From positions 24,118 to 88,117 of the forward strand of contig NZ_PPTF01000098.1 of NCBI RefSeq assembly GCF_002902845.1: DNA of 64,000 nt. Direction: 5' to 3'. Under the pieces are notes generated by a model, which ran no database searches, was not told where the DNA came from, and saw only the letters and a list, made by a program, of their open reading frames with translations. The stretch comes from Chromobacterium sinusclupearum (GTDB taxonomy: Bacteria; Pseudomonadota; Gammaproteobacteria; Burkholderiales; Chromobacteriaceae). Positions 32,188-40,335 of the stretch are shown here, piece after piece (the stretch's first letter is position 1; every line of letters begins with the position of its first letter). The position numbers and the translations under genes are program-made.

Positions 32188-33084
32188 TCAACGCGGACGG
32201 AATTTCAGGACAAATGTCCGGTAACCATCATTGAAATTGGCGCCGGCCGGCAGTTTCGGAAAAGTCTTGGCTTCCCACACCGCTCTTTGCACGGCATCGT
32301 CGTAAGCCGGCACGCCGCTGCTTTTCACCAGCTGCACCGACTTCACTTCCAGCGTGGGCAGCAGCGTCACCCGCAGCTGCGCTTCCGGATTGCCGGCCAT
32401 GGCTGGCGGAATCTGCACCAAGGGCGTCACCTTGGCCTTGACCATGTCGATCCAGCCGGCGCTGACGCCGGAGCCGTTGACCGCGCCGCCGGCCACGCCG
32501 TTCTTGCTGCCGGCCTGGTCGCTGCGCGCGTTCGGCTTGCCGCTGGTGCGCGTGCTGTCCAAGCTGGACAATAAATCATCCGCCTCGCTGTTATAGGCTT
32601 TGGCCGTCCGGTGTCCAGGTTTCGCCGCAGGCGGCGTCTGCGCGACCTTCGGCTCTTTCTTCTCTGGCGCCTTCTGCGCCGGCTTGGCCTTGTCGTGCGG
32701 TTTGGGTTCCGGCTCGACAGACTTGGGCTCCGGCTTAGGCTTTTTCGGTTCCGGCTTGGGTTCGGCCGGCGGCTTGGGTTCCGGCTTGACCACTTCGGGC
32801 TTGGGCGGCGTTTTCTTGCCCAGATTCACCTCGGCCGGCGGCGTCGCCACCGCTGGTTGCGGCTCAGGCGCCGGTTGTGGCGCGGGAGGCGGCGTCACCG
32901 GCGCGGTAATCGTCGCCGGCGGCGGCGGCGCGGTCGTCCACAGCTCCAGGGCCAGCGGCGCGGGATTCTGCGGCTCCGATGACTGGAAACCACCCCACAG
33001 CAGCAGGCCGATCACTGCAGCGTGAAACAGCGCCGAGGCGATCAGGGTCCAGGGGCGCAGCGAGGAAGACGATTGCGAACTCAT
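32188..33084 (-). CDS. tolA: Cell envelope protein TolA
   Basis: 298 residues. A single N-terminal membrane helix (about 12-32) is followed by a low-complexity Pro/Lys/Glu-rich region (about 50-150, many PKPEPK repeats) that spans the periplasm. A compact C-terminal domain (about 200-298) contains IPPAMAGNPEAQLRVTLLPT and DDAVQRAVWEAKTFP. TolA is energised by TolQ-TolR and reaches Pal/TolB at the outer membrane. Domain II is Pro-rich rather than the Ala/Lys helix of E. coli. Its start overlaps the tolR stop by 4 bases. Confidence 0.93.
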   Translation of the reverse strand: MSSQSSSSLRPWTLIASALFHAAVIGLLLWGGFQSSEPQNPAPLALELWTTAPPPPATITAPVTPPPAPQPAPEPQPAVATPPAEVNLGKKTPPKPEVVKPEPKPPAEPKPEPKKPKPEPKSVEPEPKPHDKAKPAQKAPEKKEPKVAQTPPAAKPGHRTAKAYNSEADDLLSSLDSTRTSGKPNARSDQAGSKNGVAGGAVNGSGVSAGWIDMVKAKVTPLVQIPPAMAGNPEAQLRVTLLPTLEVKSVQLVKSSGVPAYDDAVQRAVWEAKTFPKLPAGANFNDGYRTFVLKFRPR

Positions 33085-33494
33085 TGCTTGGGCGTTTGTT
33101 TGACGGTCAGCGCCACGCGCTTGATGCCTGCCTGGTGCAGGCGATCGGCGATCTTCACCACTTCAGCGTATTTGAGGTTGGCATCGGCGGAGATCGCCAC
33201 CGGACGCTGTTCGTTGCCGGCCAACGCCTGCAACTGGCTGGCCAGATCGTCCAGCGAGTCGACGCGGGTTTTCTGCTCGCCGTCTATCAGCTCGATCTTG
33301 CCGGTGGCGTCCACGGTGACTTCCAGCGGCCGCACATCGATGGACGCGGCTTGGGACACGCTGGGCACATCGATCACGCCGGGGGTGAACATCGGGGCGG
33401 TGACCATGAAAATCACCAGCAGCACCAGCATCACGTCGATGTAGGGCACGACGTTCATCTGGTTCATCTGGCGGCGGGGACGGCGATTCAGCAT
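33081..33494 (-). CDS. tolR: Proton-channel stator protein TolR (ExbD/TolR family)
   Basis: 137 residues. One membrane helix near the N-terminus carries the proton-path Asp in VVPYIDVMLVLLVIFMVTAP. The periplasmic domain (about 55-135) ends with KYAEVVKIADRLHQAG, typical of ExbD/TolR. TolR with TolQ turns the proton-motive force into movement of TolA. The gene begins the visible tol operon. No tolQ lies upstream on the same strand. Confidence 0.95.
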   Translation of the reverse strand: MLNRRPRRQMNQMNVVPYIDVMLVLLVIFMVTAPMFTPGVIDVPSVSQAASIDVRPLEVTVDATGKIELIDGEQKTRVDSLDDLASQLQALAGNEQRPVAISADANLKYAEVVKIADRLHQAGIKRVALTVKQTPKQ

Positions 33495-33516
33495 GACGGA
33501 TTCAGATTCGGCTCGG

Positions 33517-33588
33517 TCAAATGGCCATCATAGCATCGGCAATGGTGTCGATGCTGCGGCCAAAACGTTTCAGACTGCGTGGATTCAT
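33517..33588 (-). CDS. Possible 23-residue leader peptide upstream of tolR
   Basis: An ATG-to-TGA frame encoding MNPRSLKRFGRSIDTIADAM plus three residues ends 22 bases before tolR. It has no strong ribosome-binding site and no recognised family. It is listed because it occupies the place where tolQ is normally found. It may be chance. Confidence 0.2.
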   Translation of the reverse strand: MNPRSLKRFGRSIDTIADAMMAI

Positions 33589-33608
33589 CGAAAGTTCATG
33601 CCACGCGT

Positions 33609-34274
33609 TTAACGCCGCGAGCACAGCGTCAAACCATCGCCTATCGGCAGCACGCACATATTGACGCGCGGATCGGTCTTCAGGCTGGCGTTGAAGGCAT
33701 GCACCAGATGCACGCCGGGCGGGTCTTCCGGCTTGGGCTCCACCACGCGGCCGGACAGGAAGATATTGTCGATGGCGATGACGCCGCCCGGCCGCACCAG
33801 TTCGAGACAGGCTTCGTAGTAATCGAGGTAGCTTGGCTTGTCGGCGTCGATGAAGGCGAGGTCGAAACTGCCGGCGCGGCCGGCGTCCAGTAGTTCGCGC
33901 AGCGTGGCGAGCGCGGGTTGCAGCCGCAAGTCGATGCGCTCCGCTACCCCGGCTTTTTGCCAATATTCGCGGGCGATGTTGGTGAAGGTTTCGCTGACGT
34001 CGCAGGCCACCACCGCGCCATCCTCTGGCATCGCCAGCGCCACGGTCAGCGCGCTGTAGCCGGTGAACACGCCGATCTCCAGATAGCGGCGCGCGCCGAT
34101 CAGCCGCGCCAGCCAGCCCATGAACTGGCCTTGGTCCGGCGAGATCTGCATCTTGGCCAGGCGGTGGCCGGCGGTGAATTCGCGCAGCTCGCGCTGCACC
34201 GGATGCTCGGTGACGGCGATGTCGAACAGATAATCGGAGAGGGCGCTGTCCAGCGCCACGGTGCGGCGGGTCAT
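33609..34274 (-). CDS. Class I SAM-dependent O-methyltransferase (caffeoyl-CoA OMT type)
   Basis: 221 residues, the usual length. Motifs: YLEIGVFTGYSALTVALAMP (SAM-binding, about 65-85), VACDVSETFTNIAREYW, and the metal-binding region DLAFIDADKPSYLDYYEACL (about 138-158), then GGVIAIDNIFLSGRV with a conserved Asp-Asn. Such enzymes methylate catechol-like hydroxyls with a divalent metal; bacterial substrates are mostly unknown. The gene stands directly upstream of tolR on the same strand, about 115 bases away, where tolQ would be expected. Confidence 0.92.
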   Translation of the reverse strand: MTRRTVALDSALSDYLFDIAVTEHPVQRELREFTAGHRLAKMQISPDQGQFMGWLARLIGARRYLEIGVFTGYSALTVALAMPEDGAVVACDVSETFTNIAREYWQKAGVAERIDLRLQPALATLRELLDAGRAGSFDLAFIDADKPSYLDYYEACLELVRPGGVIAIDNIFLSGRVVEPKPEDPPGVHLVHAFNASLKTDPRVNMCVLPIGDGLTLCSRR

Positions 34275-34335
34275 GATGGGCTTTCCAGAAATGACAAAAC
34301 GCCCGCATAGGGCGTCGATCGGGTCCGGCCGGGGC

Positions 34336-34515
34336 TTATTCCGGCTGGTAGACGTAAGGCTTCTGCGGCACGCGCGACTCCTTCCAGCGGCGCTGGTCGT
34401 CCAGGTCGACCTGGCGGTCCCACAGCGTCAGGCGCAGCTCGCGGCGCTCGTTGTCCACTTCCGGGTTCTTTTCCAGGAAGCCATTGATGAACTTGGTGAA
34501 ATCGGACTGGTACAT
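34336..34515 (-). CDS. DUF3460 family small protein
   Basis: 59 residues from ATG 34515 (AGGGGG upstream). The sequence MYQSDFTKFINGFLEKNPEV followed by RRELRLTLWDRQVDLDDQRRW and a short Tyr-rich end is the DUF3460 pattern, a small soluble protein conserved in betaproteobacteria. Function unknown. The extra 11 residues of the longer open frame have no support. It lies between the TMEM175-like gene and the O-methyltransferase gene. Confidence 0.85.
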   Translation of the reverse strand: MYQSDFTKFINGFLEKNPEVDNERRELRLTLWDRQVDLDDQRRWKESRVPQKPYVYQPE

Positions 34516-34581
34516 GGTACCTACCCCCTGATGGATGGATAGCGACATTTTAAACGAATACGGCTGCCGCCGCCACGCGCT

Positions 34582-35169
34582 TCAGTCCCCGCCCTCCTCG
34601 TACAACATGCACTCGATGCGCCGGTCCGGCACCAGCCACATCAAGGCCACCGCCAGGTACAGCGCGCCGGCCAGCCAGGGATGCCACCAGGCCGAGGCGA
34701 TGGCCAGCAGATAGCACACGGGCGAGAGCTTGCCCTTGATGTCGCCGCCCAGCGCCTCCGACAGCCGCGTGCGGTTGCCCGGCAGGCACAGCAGCGCCTG
34801 CTGCATGATCCACCAGGCGATGGAGCACATCAGCAGCACCGCGCCGTACAGCGCCACCGGCAGCGGCTCGTAATGGTTCTGCCCCATCCAGCCGGTGACG
34901 AAGGGAATCAGCGACAGCCAGAACAGCAAGTGCAGATTGGCCCACAGCACGCGACCGTCGATGCGGCGGGTGGCATGGTAGAAATGATGGTGGTTGTTCC
35001 AATAAATGCCGACGTAGACGAAGCTGAGCAGATAGCTCAGAAACACCGGCAGCAACGGCGCCAGCGCCTGCCAGTCGGTGCCATGCGGTACTTTCAGCTC
35101 CAGCACCATGATGGTGATGATGATGGCGATCACGCCGTCGCTGAACGCCTCCAAACGGTTCTTTTCCAT
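34582..35169 (-). CDS. TMEM175-like (DUF1211) potassium channel family membrane protein
   Basis: 195 residues with about five or six membrane helices. The first helix carries the family signature RLEAFSDGVIAIIITIMVLE, where the FSD motif and following hydrophobic residues line the pore in bacterial TMEM175 channels. A second family feature is the helix with YVGIYWNNHHHFYH (about 55-70). Bacterial members conduct K+ weakly selectively. The gene begins 19 bases after the stop of the histidine kinase gene and is probably co-transcribed with it. Confidence 0.88.
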   Translation of the reverse strand: MEKNRLEAFSDGVIAIIITIMVLELKVPHGTDWQALAPLLPVFLSYLLSFVYVGIYWNNHHHFYHATRRIDGRVLWANLHLLFWLSLIPFVTGWMGQNHYEPLPVALYGAVLLMCSIAWWIMQQALLCLPGNRTRLSEALGGDIKGKLSPVCYLLAIASAWWHPWLAGALYLAVALMWLVPDRRIECMLYEEGGD

Positions 35170-35188
35170 GCAGGACTCCCGAGTTGTC

Positions 35189-36166
35189 TCATTCAGCCGC
35201 CCGCCGGTACGGCAGGCGCAGGCGGGTATGGTAGCGGTCGCCGCGGCGCTCGGTGACCAGGCTGGCCTCGGCGTCGAAAAACAAGGCCAGGCGCTCGCGC
35301 AGATTGGACAAAGCCATGCCGCTGCCGGGGCTGGCGGCGTCGGACTCGTCCGGCACCGGGTTGTCCAGCGCCAGCTCCAGCAAGCCGCCGGCCAGGCGCG
35401 CCGCCACCCGGATCTCCACCTCGCCGGCCAGCCGTTCCGCGCCGTGATAGACGGCGTTTTCCACCAAGGGCTGCAGAATCAGCGGCGGCAGCGCCGCATC
35501 CTGCGGCGCATCCAGTTGCCACGCCACGCGCAGGCGCGGCCCCAGCCGCTCCGACTCTATCGCCAGATACATCCGCGCCAGCTCCACCTCGCGCGCCAGC
35601 GTCGACGCGCGCGCCGGGTCCGCCATCTGCGCCCGGAACAGGTCCGACAGATTCTCCAGCACGCTTTCCGCCTTGGCGGGCTGCAGCCGGATCAACGCAA
35701 TCGCCGCGTTCAGCGTATTGAACAGGAAATGCGGCCGGATGCGCGCCTGCAAGGCCGCCAGCCTGGCCTCGGCCAGCGCCGGCGACAAGGCGCGCTGCCG
35801 CAGCGACAGGTAATGCAATAACAGCGCCGCCGCCAGCGCGGCTACCCACGGCGCGGCCCAGGCCTGGCCCAGTTCGCCGCGCAGCGCGTACTGGCACAGC
35901 GCGAAACTGCCGCCGGTCAGCGCCAGCGCCCACAGCGGCCCCAGCCTTTGCCTGGCCAGCCATGGTTGGGCCAACGCCAGCAGCGCCAGCGTCAACAGGC
36001 TGCCGGGCACGATGGCCAGCGCCGTCTGCAGCCAATGCCACAAAGGCTCCGGAGCGCCCAGCGCCAGCAGCCCATCGGCGCACAACAGCAGCAAAGGCAA
36101 TAGCAGGACGCGCAGCATCACGCCCAGATTGCGGAAATCCGGCAATGGCGTCATCAGGGATAGCAA
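35189..36166 (-). CDS. LytS/AlgZ-type sensor histidine kinase (orphan)
   Basis: 325 residues. Several N-terminal membrane helices (about 15-130) precede a short dimerisation region with the His_kinase motif ARIRPHFLFNTLNAAIALIR (phospho-acceptor His near residue 145). An ATPase domain follows with the N-box PLVENAVYHG and G-box GSGMALSNLRERL. This is the AlgZ/LytS/YehU class. These kinases normally pair with a LytTR response regulator (AlgR), but none is adjacent. The gene is followed by the TMEM175-like gene and is divergent from a periplasmic binding protein gene. Confidence 0.88.
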   Translation of the reverse strand: MLSLMTPLPDFRNLGVMLRVLLLPLLLLCADGLLALGAPEPLWHWLQTALAIVPGSLLTLALLALAQPWLARQRLGPLWALALTGGSFALCQYALRGELGQAWAAPWVAALAAALLLHYLSLRQRALSPALAEARLAALQARIRPHFLFNTLNAAIALIRLQPAKAESVLENLSDLFRAQMADPARASTLAREVELARMYLAIESERLGPRLRVAWQLDAPQDAALPPLILQPLVENAVYHGAERLAGEVEIRVAARLAGGLLELALDNPVPDESDAASPGSGMALSNLRERLALFFDAEASLVTERRGDRYHTRLRLPYRRAAE

Positions 36167-36315
36167 GCGGCCTCCTCAACCGTGGCTCATGTCGCGATCA
36201 TAGCAAGCCAGCCGGCGAGCCGGCGCGACAGATTCATACGAATCAATACATTCAAACAGAAAATATTCGGCACGGTGTATAACTTTAGGATGAGTCGATC
36301 CGAACCGAGTCCGCC

Positions 36316-37080
36316 ATGAAACTCTTGCTGGCCATCCTGCGCCTGCTATGGCTATGCGCATGGGCCGCTTCCGCGCTGGCCGCCGAGCTGCTGATCTCCA
36401 CCGGAGAATACGCGCCATGGAGCGGCGAGCAATTGGCGCAGCAAGGCTTCGTCAGCCGGGTGGTGCGCGAGGCCTTCGCCCGCGAAGGCATACAGGTGCG
36501 CTTCCATTTCATGCCGTGGGCGCGGGCGCTGGAATCGCTGCGCAACGGCGACGTGGGGGCCAGCTCCTTTTGGTACGACGATCCGGCCAAGGCGCAGGAA
36601 TTCCTATACAGCGAGCCGATCTCCGAGCACCGCGAATTGCTGTTCCACCGCAAGGATCTGGCGATGCCGCGCTGGCAGAAGCTGCGCGAGCTGAGCACCC
36701 TGCGCTTCGGCGCCACCCGCGGCTACACCTATACCGCCGAATTCCGGCAACTGGCCAAGCAAGGCGTGTTGTCGGTGGAGGAAGCCAATGACGACAAGAC
36801 CAATCTGCTGAAGCTGCTGGCCGGCCGCATAGAACTCTTCCCCTTGGACGAATTTACCGGCTGGCAACTGCTGTCCTCCGACGCTTTCCCGCGCGGCGCG
36901 CACGATCTGGTCACCACCGAAGCCCGCCCGTTCAGCATCCAGTACGGCCACCTGCTGATGCAACGCTCGCCGCGCAACGAGCAACTGATGGCCCGCTTCA
37001 ACGCGGGCCTGGCCAAGCTGCGCGCCGACGGCACGCTGGAGCGCTTCAAACTGGACCTGTATCGCGGCAGCGGCCAATAG
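36316..37080 (+). CDS. Periplasmic solute-binding protein, family 3-like
   Basis: 254 residues. A signal peptide ends at ASALAAE (about 21). The mature part has two-lobe SBP_bac_3 features: LLISTGEYAPWSGEQLAQQG, VVREAFAREGIQVRFHFMPW, RNGDVGASSFWYDDPAK and the hinge motif FGATRGYTYTAEF. It matches the stand-alone amino-acid-binding-like proteins common in Chromobacterium and Pseudomonas that have no ABC permease beside them. The ligand is unknown. It is divergent from the LytS-type kinase; a sensory role with that kinase is possible but not shown. Confidence 0.88.
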   Translation: MKLLLAILRLLWLCAWAASALAAELLISTGEYAPWSGEQLAQQGFVSRVVREAFAREGIQVRFHFMPWARALESLRNGDVGASSFWYDDPAKAQEFLYSEPISEHRELLFHRKDLAMPRWQKLRELSTLRFGATRGYTYTAEFRQLAKQGVLSVEEANDDKTNLLKLLAGRIELFPLDEFTGWQLLSSDAFPRGAHDLVTTEARPFSIQYGHLLMQRSPRNEQLMARFNAGLAKLRADGTLERFKLDLYRGSGQ

Positions 37081-37427
37081 ACCGCCTCTGATCCGGCGCA
37101 AACTTTTGCGGTTTACGCGGTTTTCCCGGCTTTACACCGCGGCGGCGTGACGATTACGGTGGTTCCCCGGCGCCGCCAGGCCTCCGCGCGCCGCACAAAC
37201 CAATTTTCATGATATTTGAATATCAATCCGTTTTAATCATGGCAAACCGCCTCCGCCCTGCGCCGTTTCCCGCCCTGGCCACTATGTCAGACGATATACG
37301 GTAGCCAATATATGGCTTGCATAATGCACTGCAACATGCTTTTAATCATTTTCAAACAGCCGTTCGAAAACGCCGCGCACGGCCGTTCAAGATCCTGAAT
37401 TCCCATCCATTTGCAGGAGATCCAGAG
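37081..37427 (+). other. Intergenic region upstream of the pnt operon
   Basis: No gene in 347 bases. The first 130 bases are GC-rich with imperfect hairpins around ACCGCGGCGGCGTGACG. An AT-rich part near 37200-37240 has the symmetric element GATATT-TG-AATATC. The best promoter candidate lies at 37317-37346. The last 40 bases carry the AGGAG site of pntAA. Confidence 0.6.
37317..37346 (+). promoter_or_regulatory. Candidate sigma-70 promoter of the pnt operon
   Basis: -35 TTGCAT and -10 TTTAAT separated by 18 bases (or TTTTAA at 17), about 80 bases before the pntAA start. Prediction from sequence only. Confidence 0.45.
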
Positions 37428-38588
37428 ATGCACATCGCCATACCAGCCGAACGGCTGGCCGGAGAACACCGTGTCGCGGCCACGCCGGAGACGGTGAAGA
37501 AACTGGCCGCCGCCGGCCACACCGTCGCGGTGGAAGCCGGCGCCGGCAAGGCCGCGGCCATCCCCGATGCCGCCTATCGCGAGGCCGGCGCAAGCATCGT
37601 CGAACAGCGCCCCGCGCTGCTGTCCGGCGCCGACATCGTGCTGTGCGTGGGCTCGCCCGACGCCGCCGACCTCGACGCGCTGAAATCCGGCGCCGTGTTG
37701 GCGGGCATGTTGTCGCCCTACCACAACCCGCTGCTGCCGCAACTGGCGGCCAAGCGCGTGTCGGCCTTCGCGCTGGAGCTGCTGCCGCGCACCACCCGCG
37801 CGCAGAGCATGGACGTGCTGTCCAGCCAGAACAATATCGCCGGCTACAAGGCCGTGCTGCTGGCCTGCCAGTTCTATCCGCGCTTCATGCCCATGCTGAT
37901 GACCGCCGCCGGCACGGTGAAGGCGGCCCGCGTGCTGGTGCTGGGCGTCGGCGTGGCCGGCCTGCAGGCCATCGCCACCGCCAAGCGGCTGGGCGCGGTG
38001 GTGGAGGCTTACGATGTGCGCCCCGCCACCCGCGAGCAAGTGGAATCGCTGGGCGCCAAGTTCATCGAAGTGCCGATGAGCGATGAGGAGAAGGCCGCCA
38101 GTTCCGGCGTCTACGCCCGCGAGATGACGCCCGAGTTCCTGGCGCGGCAGAACGAACTGCTGGCCAAGCGCGCCGCCGCCGCCGACATCGTCATCACCAC
38201 CGCGCTGATTCCCGGCAAGCCGGCTCCGGTGCTGTTGCCCGCCGCCAGCGTGGCGGCGATGCGGCCGGGCTCGGTGATCGTGGACCTGGCGGCCGAATCC
38301 GGCGGCAACTGCGAACTGACCCGCGCTGGCGAGGCCTGGCAATCCGACAACGGCGTGCATCTGGTGGGCCTGACCAATCTGCCTTCGATGGTGGCCGCCG
38401 ACGCCTCCAGCCTGTACGCGCGCAACCTCCTGACCTTCCTCGGCCTGCTGCTGAGCGCCGAGGGGCTGAAAATCGACCTGGAAGACGACCTGCTGGCGGC
38501 CACGCTGATTACCCATCAGGGCGAACTGCGCTTCGGCACCACCGCCAAGCCCGCCGCGCAAACGAATAAGGAGCCGCAACATGGTTGA
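37428..38588 (+). CDS. pntAA: NAD(P) transhydrogenase alpha subunit, part 1 (PntAA)
   Basis: 386 residues from ATG 37428 with AGGAG upstream; the longer frame from 37317 starts inside the promoter region. It is the NAD(H)-binding domain I of the proton-pumping transhydrogenase, which reduces NADP+ with NADH using the proton-motive force. Seen: IPAERLAGEHRVAATPETVKKL at the N-terminus, the loop LLPRTTRAQSMDVLSSQNN, the Rossmann motif VLVLGVGVAGLQAIATA (about 165-182), and EAYDVRPATREQVESLG. In E. coli domains I and II are one chain; here domain II is a separate gene overlapping by 8 bases. Confidence 0.95.
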   Translation: MHIAIPAERLAGEHRVAATPETVKKLAAAGHTVAVEAGAGKAAAIPDAAYREAGASIVEQRPALLSGADIVLCVGSPDAADLDALKSGAVLAGMLSPYHNPLLPQLAAKRVSAFALELLPRTTRAQSMDVLSSQNNIAGYKAVLLACQFYPRFMPMLMTAAGTVKAARVLVLGVGVAGLQAIATAKRLGAVVEAYDVRPATREQVESLGAKFIEVPMSDEEKAASSGVYAREMTPEFLARQNELLAKRAAAADIVITTALIPGKPAPVLLPAASVAAMRPGSVIVDLAAESGGNCELTRAGEAWQSDNGVHLVGLTNLPSMVAADASSLYARNLLTFLGLLLSAEGLKIDLEDDLLAATLITHQGELRFGTTAKPAAQTNKEPQHG

Positions 38589-38880
38589 CCCCTTCATCAC
38601 CAGCCTCACCGTCTTCGTACTGGCCATCTTCGTCGGCTACCACGTGGTATGGAACGTCACCCCGGCGCTGCACACCCCGCTGATGGCGGTGACCAACGCC
38701 ATCTCCGGCATCATCATCGTCGGCGCCATGCTGCAGGTGGTGGACATCAACGGCCAGGAAATCACCCTGACCTCGGTACTGGGCACCATCGCCATCTTCC
38801 TCGCCAGCATCAATATCTTCGGCGGCTTCCTGGTGACCCAGCGCATGCTGGACATGTTCAAGAAAAAGAACAGGGGCTAA
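38581..38880 (+). CDS. pntAB: NAD(P) transhydrogenase alpha subunit, part 2 (PntAB)
   Basis: 99 residues with three or four membrane helices, the membrane part of the alpha subunit split off as its own gene, as in Rhodospirillum and many betaproteobacteria. Motifs HTPLMAVTNAISGIIIVGAM and INIFGGFLVTQRMLDMFKKK are diagnostic. It overlaps pntAA by 8 bases and is followed by pntB after 3 bases, a tightly coupled operon. Confidence 0.95.
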   Translation: MVDPFITSLTVFVLAIFVGYHVVWNVTPALHTPLMAVTNAISGIIIVGAMLQVVDINGQEITLTSVLGTIAIFLASINIFGGFLVTQRMLDMFKKKNRG

Positions 38881-38883
38881 GCG

Positions 38884-40257
38884 ATGCAGAATATTTCAGC
38901 GATTCTTTACCTCGTCGCCGCAGTCCTGTTCATCCTGGCGCTGAAGGGGCTGTCCAGCCCGGCTTCGGCGCGGCGCGGCAATCTGTACGGCATCGTCGGC
39001 ATGGCCATCGCCGTGCTGACCACCCTGCTGATCCTGGACAAGCCGGTGCTGGCGCTGATCGCCGGGGCCATCGCCGCCGGCGCGGTGATAGGCGGCTGGA
39101 AGGCGCGCACGGTGGAAATGACCGGCATGCCGGAGCTGGTGGCCGCCATGCACTCGCTGGTGGGCCTGTCGGCCGTGCTGATCGCCGTCGCCGCCATCTT
39201 CCACGCCGGCGTGGAGCACACGCCGGTGCAAAAAGTGGAGTTGTTCATCGGCGCCTTCATCGGCGCCATCACCTTCACCGCCTCGGTCGTCGCCTACGGC
39301 AAGCTGTCCGGTCGTTTTGGCGCCAAGGCGGTGAGCTTCTCCGGCCAACACCTGCTGAACCTGATCCTGGCGCTGGCCATGCTCGGCTTCGGCCTCGCCT
39401 ATTTCGCCACCGACAGCCAGGCCGCCTTCCTCGCCATGCTGGCCGTGGCGCTGGTGCTGGGCGTGACGCTGATCATCCCGATCGGCGGCGCCGACATGCC
39501 GGTGGTGGTGTCCATGCTGAACAGCTACTCCGGCTGGGCGGCGGCCGGCATCGGCTTCACCCTGAACAACCCGGTGCTGATCATCGCCGGCGCCTGCGTC
39601 GGCTCATCCGGCGCCATCCTGTCCTACATCATGTGCAAGGCGATGAACCGCTCCATCGTCAGCGTGCTGCTGGGCGGCTTCGGCGCGGAAGTGGCCGCCG
39701 GACCAGCGCCCGGGCCGGGCGAGGCCAAGCCGTACAAGGCCGGCAGCGCCGAGGACGCCGCCTTCCTGATGGCCAACGCCGACCAGGTAGTGATCGTGCC
39801 CGGCTACGGCCTGGCGGTTTCCCGCGCCCAACACGCCTTGCAGGAGTTCGCCGAACTGTTGCACGAAAAGGGCGTCAGCGTCCGCTACGCCATCCATCCG
39901 GTGGCCGGCCGCATGCCGGGCCACATGAACGTGCTGCTGGCCGAGGCCGAAGTACCGTACGAGCAGGTGCTGGAAATGGAGGAAATCAACGCCGACTTCT
40001 CCACCACCGACGTGGTGCTGGTGATCGGCGCCAACGACGTGGTCAACCCGGCTGCGCAGAAGGACAAAGCCAGCCCGATCTACGGCATGCCCATCCTGGA
40101 GGCGCACAAGGCGCGCAACGTCATTGTGGTGAAACGTTCGATGAGCGCCGGCTATGCGGGGTTGGATAACGAGCTGTTTTACATGGATAAAACCATGATG
40201 GTGTTCGGCGATGCGAAAAAAGTGGTGGAAGACCTGCTGAAAAACGCCGTACATTGA
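38884..40257 (+). CDS. pntB: NAD(P) transhydrogenase beta subunit (PntB)
   Basis: 457 residues. The N-terminal half holds about nine membrane helices with the channel motifs MPVVVSMLNSYSGWAAA and NNPVLIIAGACVGSSGAILS. The C-terminal NADP(H)-binding domain III (about 285-457) shows VIVPGYGLAVSRAQHAL, HPVAGRMPGHMNVLLAEA, VLVIGANDVVNPAA and VVVKRSMSAGYAGLDN. It completes the transhydrogenase and is followed by a strong terminator at 40278. Confidence 0.97.
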   Translation: MQNISAILYLVAAVLFILALKGLSSPASARRGNLYGIVGMAIAVLTTLLILDKPVLALIAGAIAAGAVIGGWKARTVEMTGMPELVAAMHSLVGLSAVLIAVAAIFHAGVEHTPVQKVELFIGAFIGAITFTASVVAYGKLSGRFGAKAVSFSGQHLLNLILALAMLGFGLAYFATDSQAAFLAMLAVALVLGVTLIIPIGGADMPVVVSMLNSYSGWAAAGIGFTLNNPVLIIAGACVGSSGAILSYIMCKAMNRSIVSVLLGGFGAEVAAGPAPGPGEAKPYKAGSAEDAAFLMANADQVVIVPGYGLAVSRAQHALQEFAELLHEKGVSVRYAIHPVAGRMPGHMNVLLAEAEVPYEQVLEMEEINADFSTTDVVLVIGANDVVNPAAQKDKASPIYGMPILEAHKARNVIVVKRSMSAGYAGLDNELFYMDKTMMVFGDAKKVVEDLLKNAVH

Positions 40258-40277
40258 CGACGCCGCCCGCGCTGAGC

Positions 40278-40303
40278 AACGCCTGCCGCTGGCGGGCGTT
40301 TTT
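40278..40303 (+). terminator. Terminator after pntB
   Basis: Stem AACGCCTGCC/GGCGGGCGTT (one G-T pair), loop GCT, followed by TTT, 20 bases after the pntB stop. Confidence 0.85.
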
Positions 40304-40335
40304 GCATTCTTCGCTCGACAAGAACAGGAGACAGC

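Noticed and set aside
37205..37240. FNR box upstream of the pnt operon
   Set aside because: TTGAATATCAA has the right half-sites but a 3-base centre, not the TTGAT-N4-ATCAA spacing.
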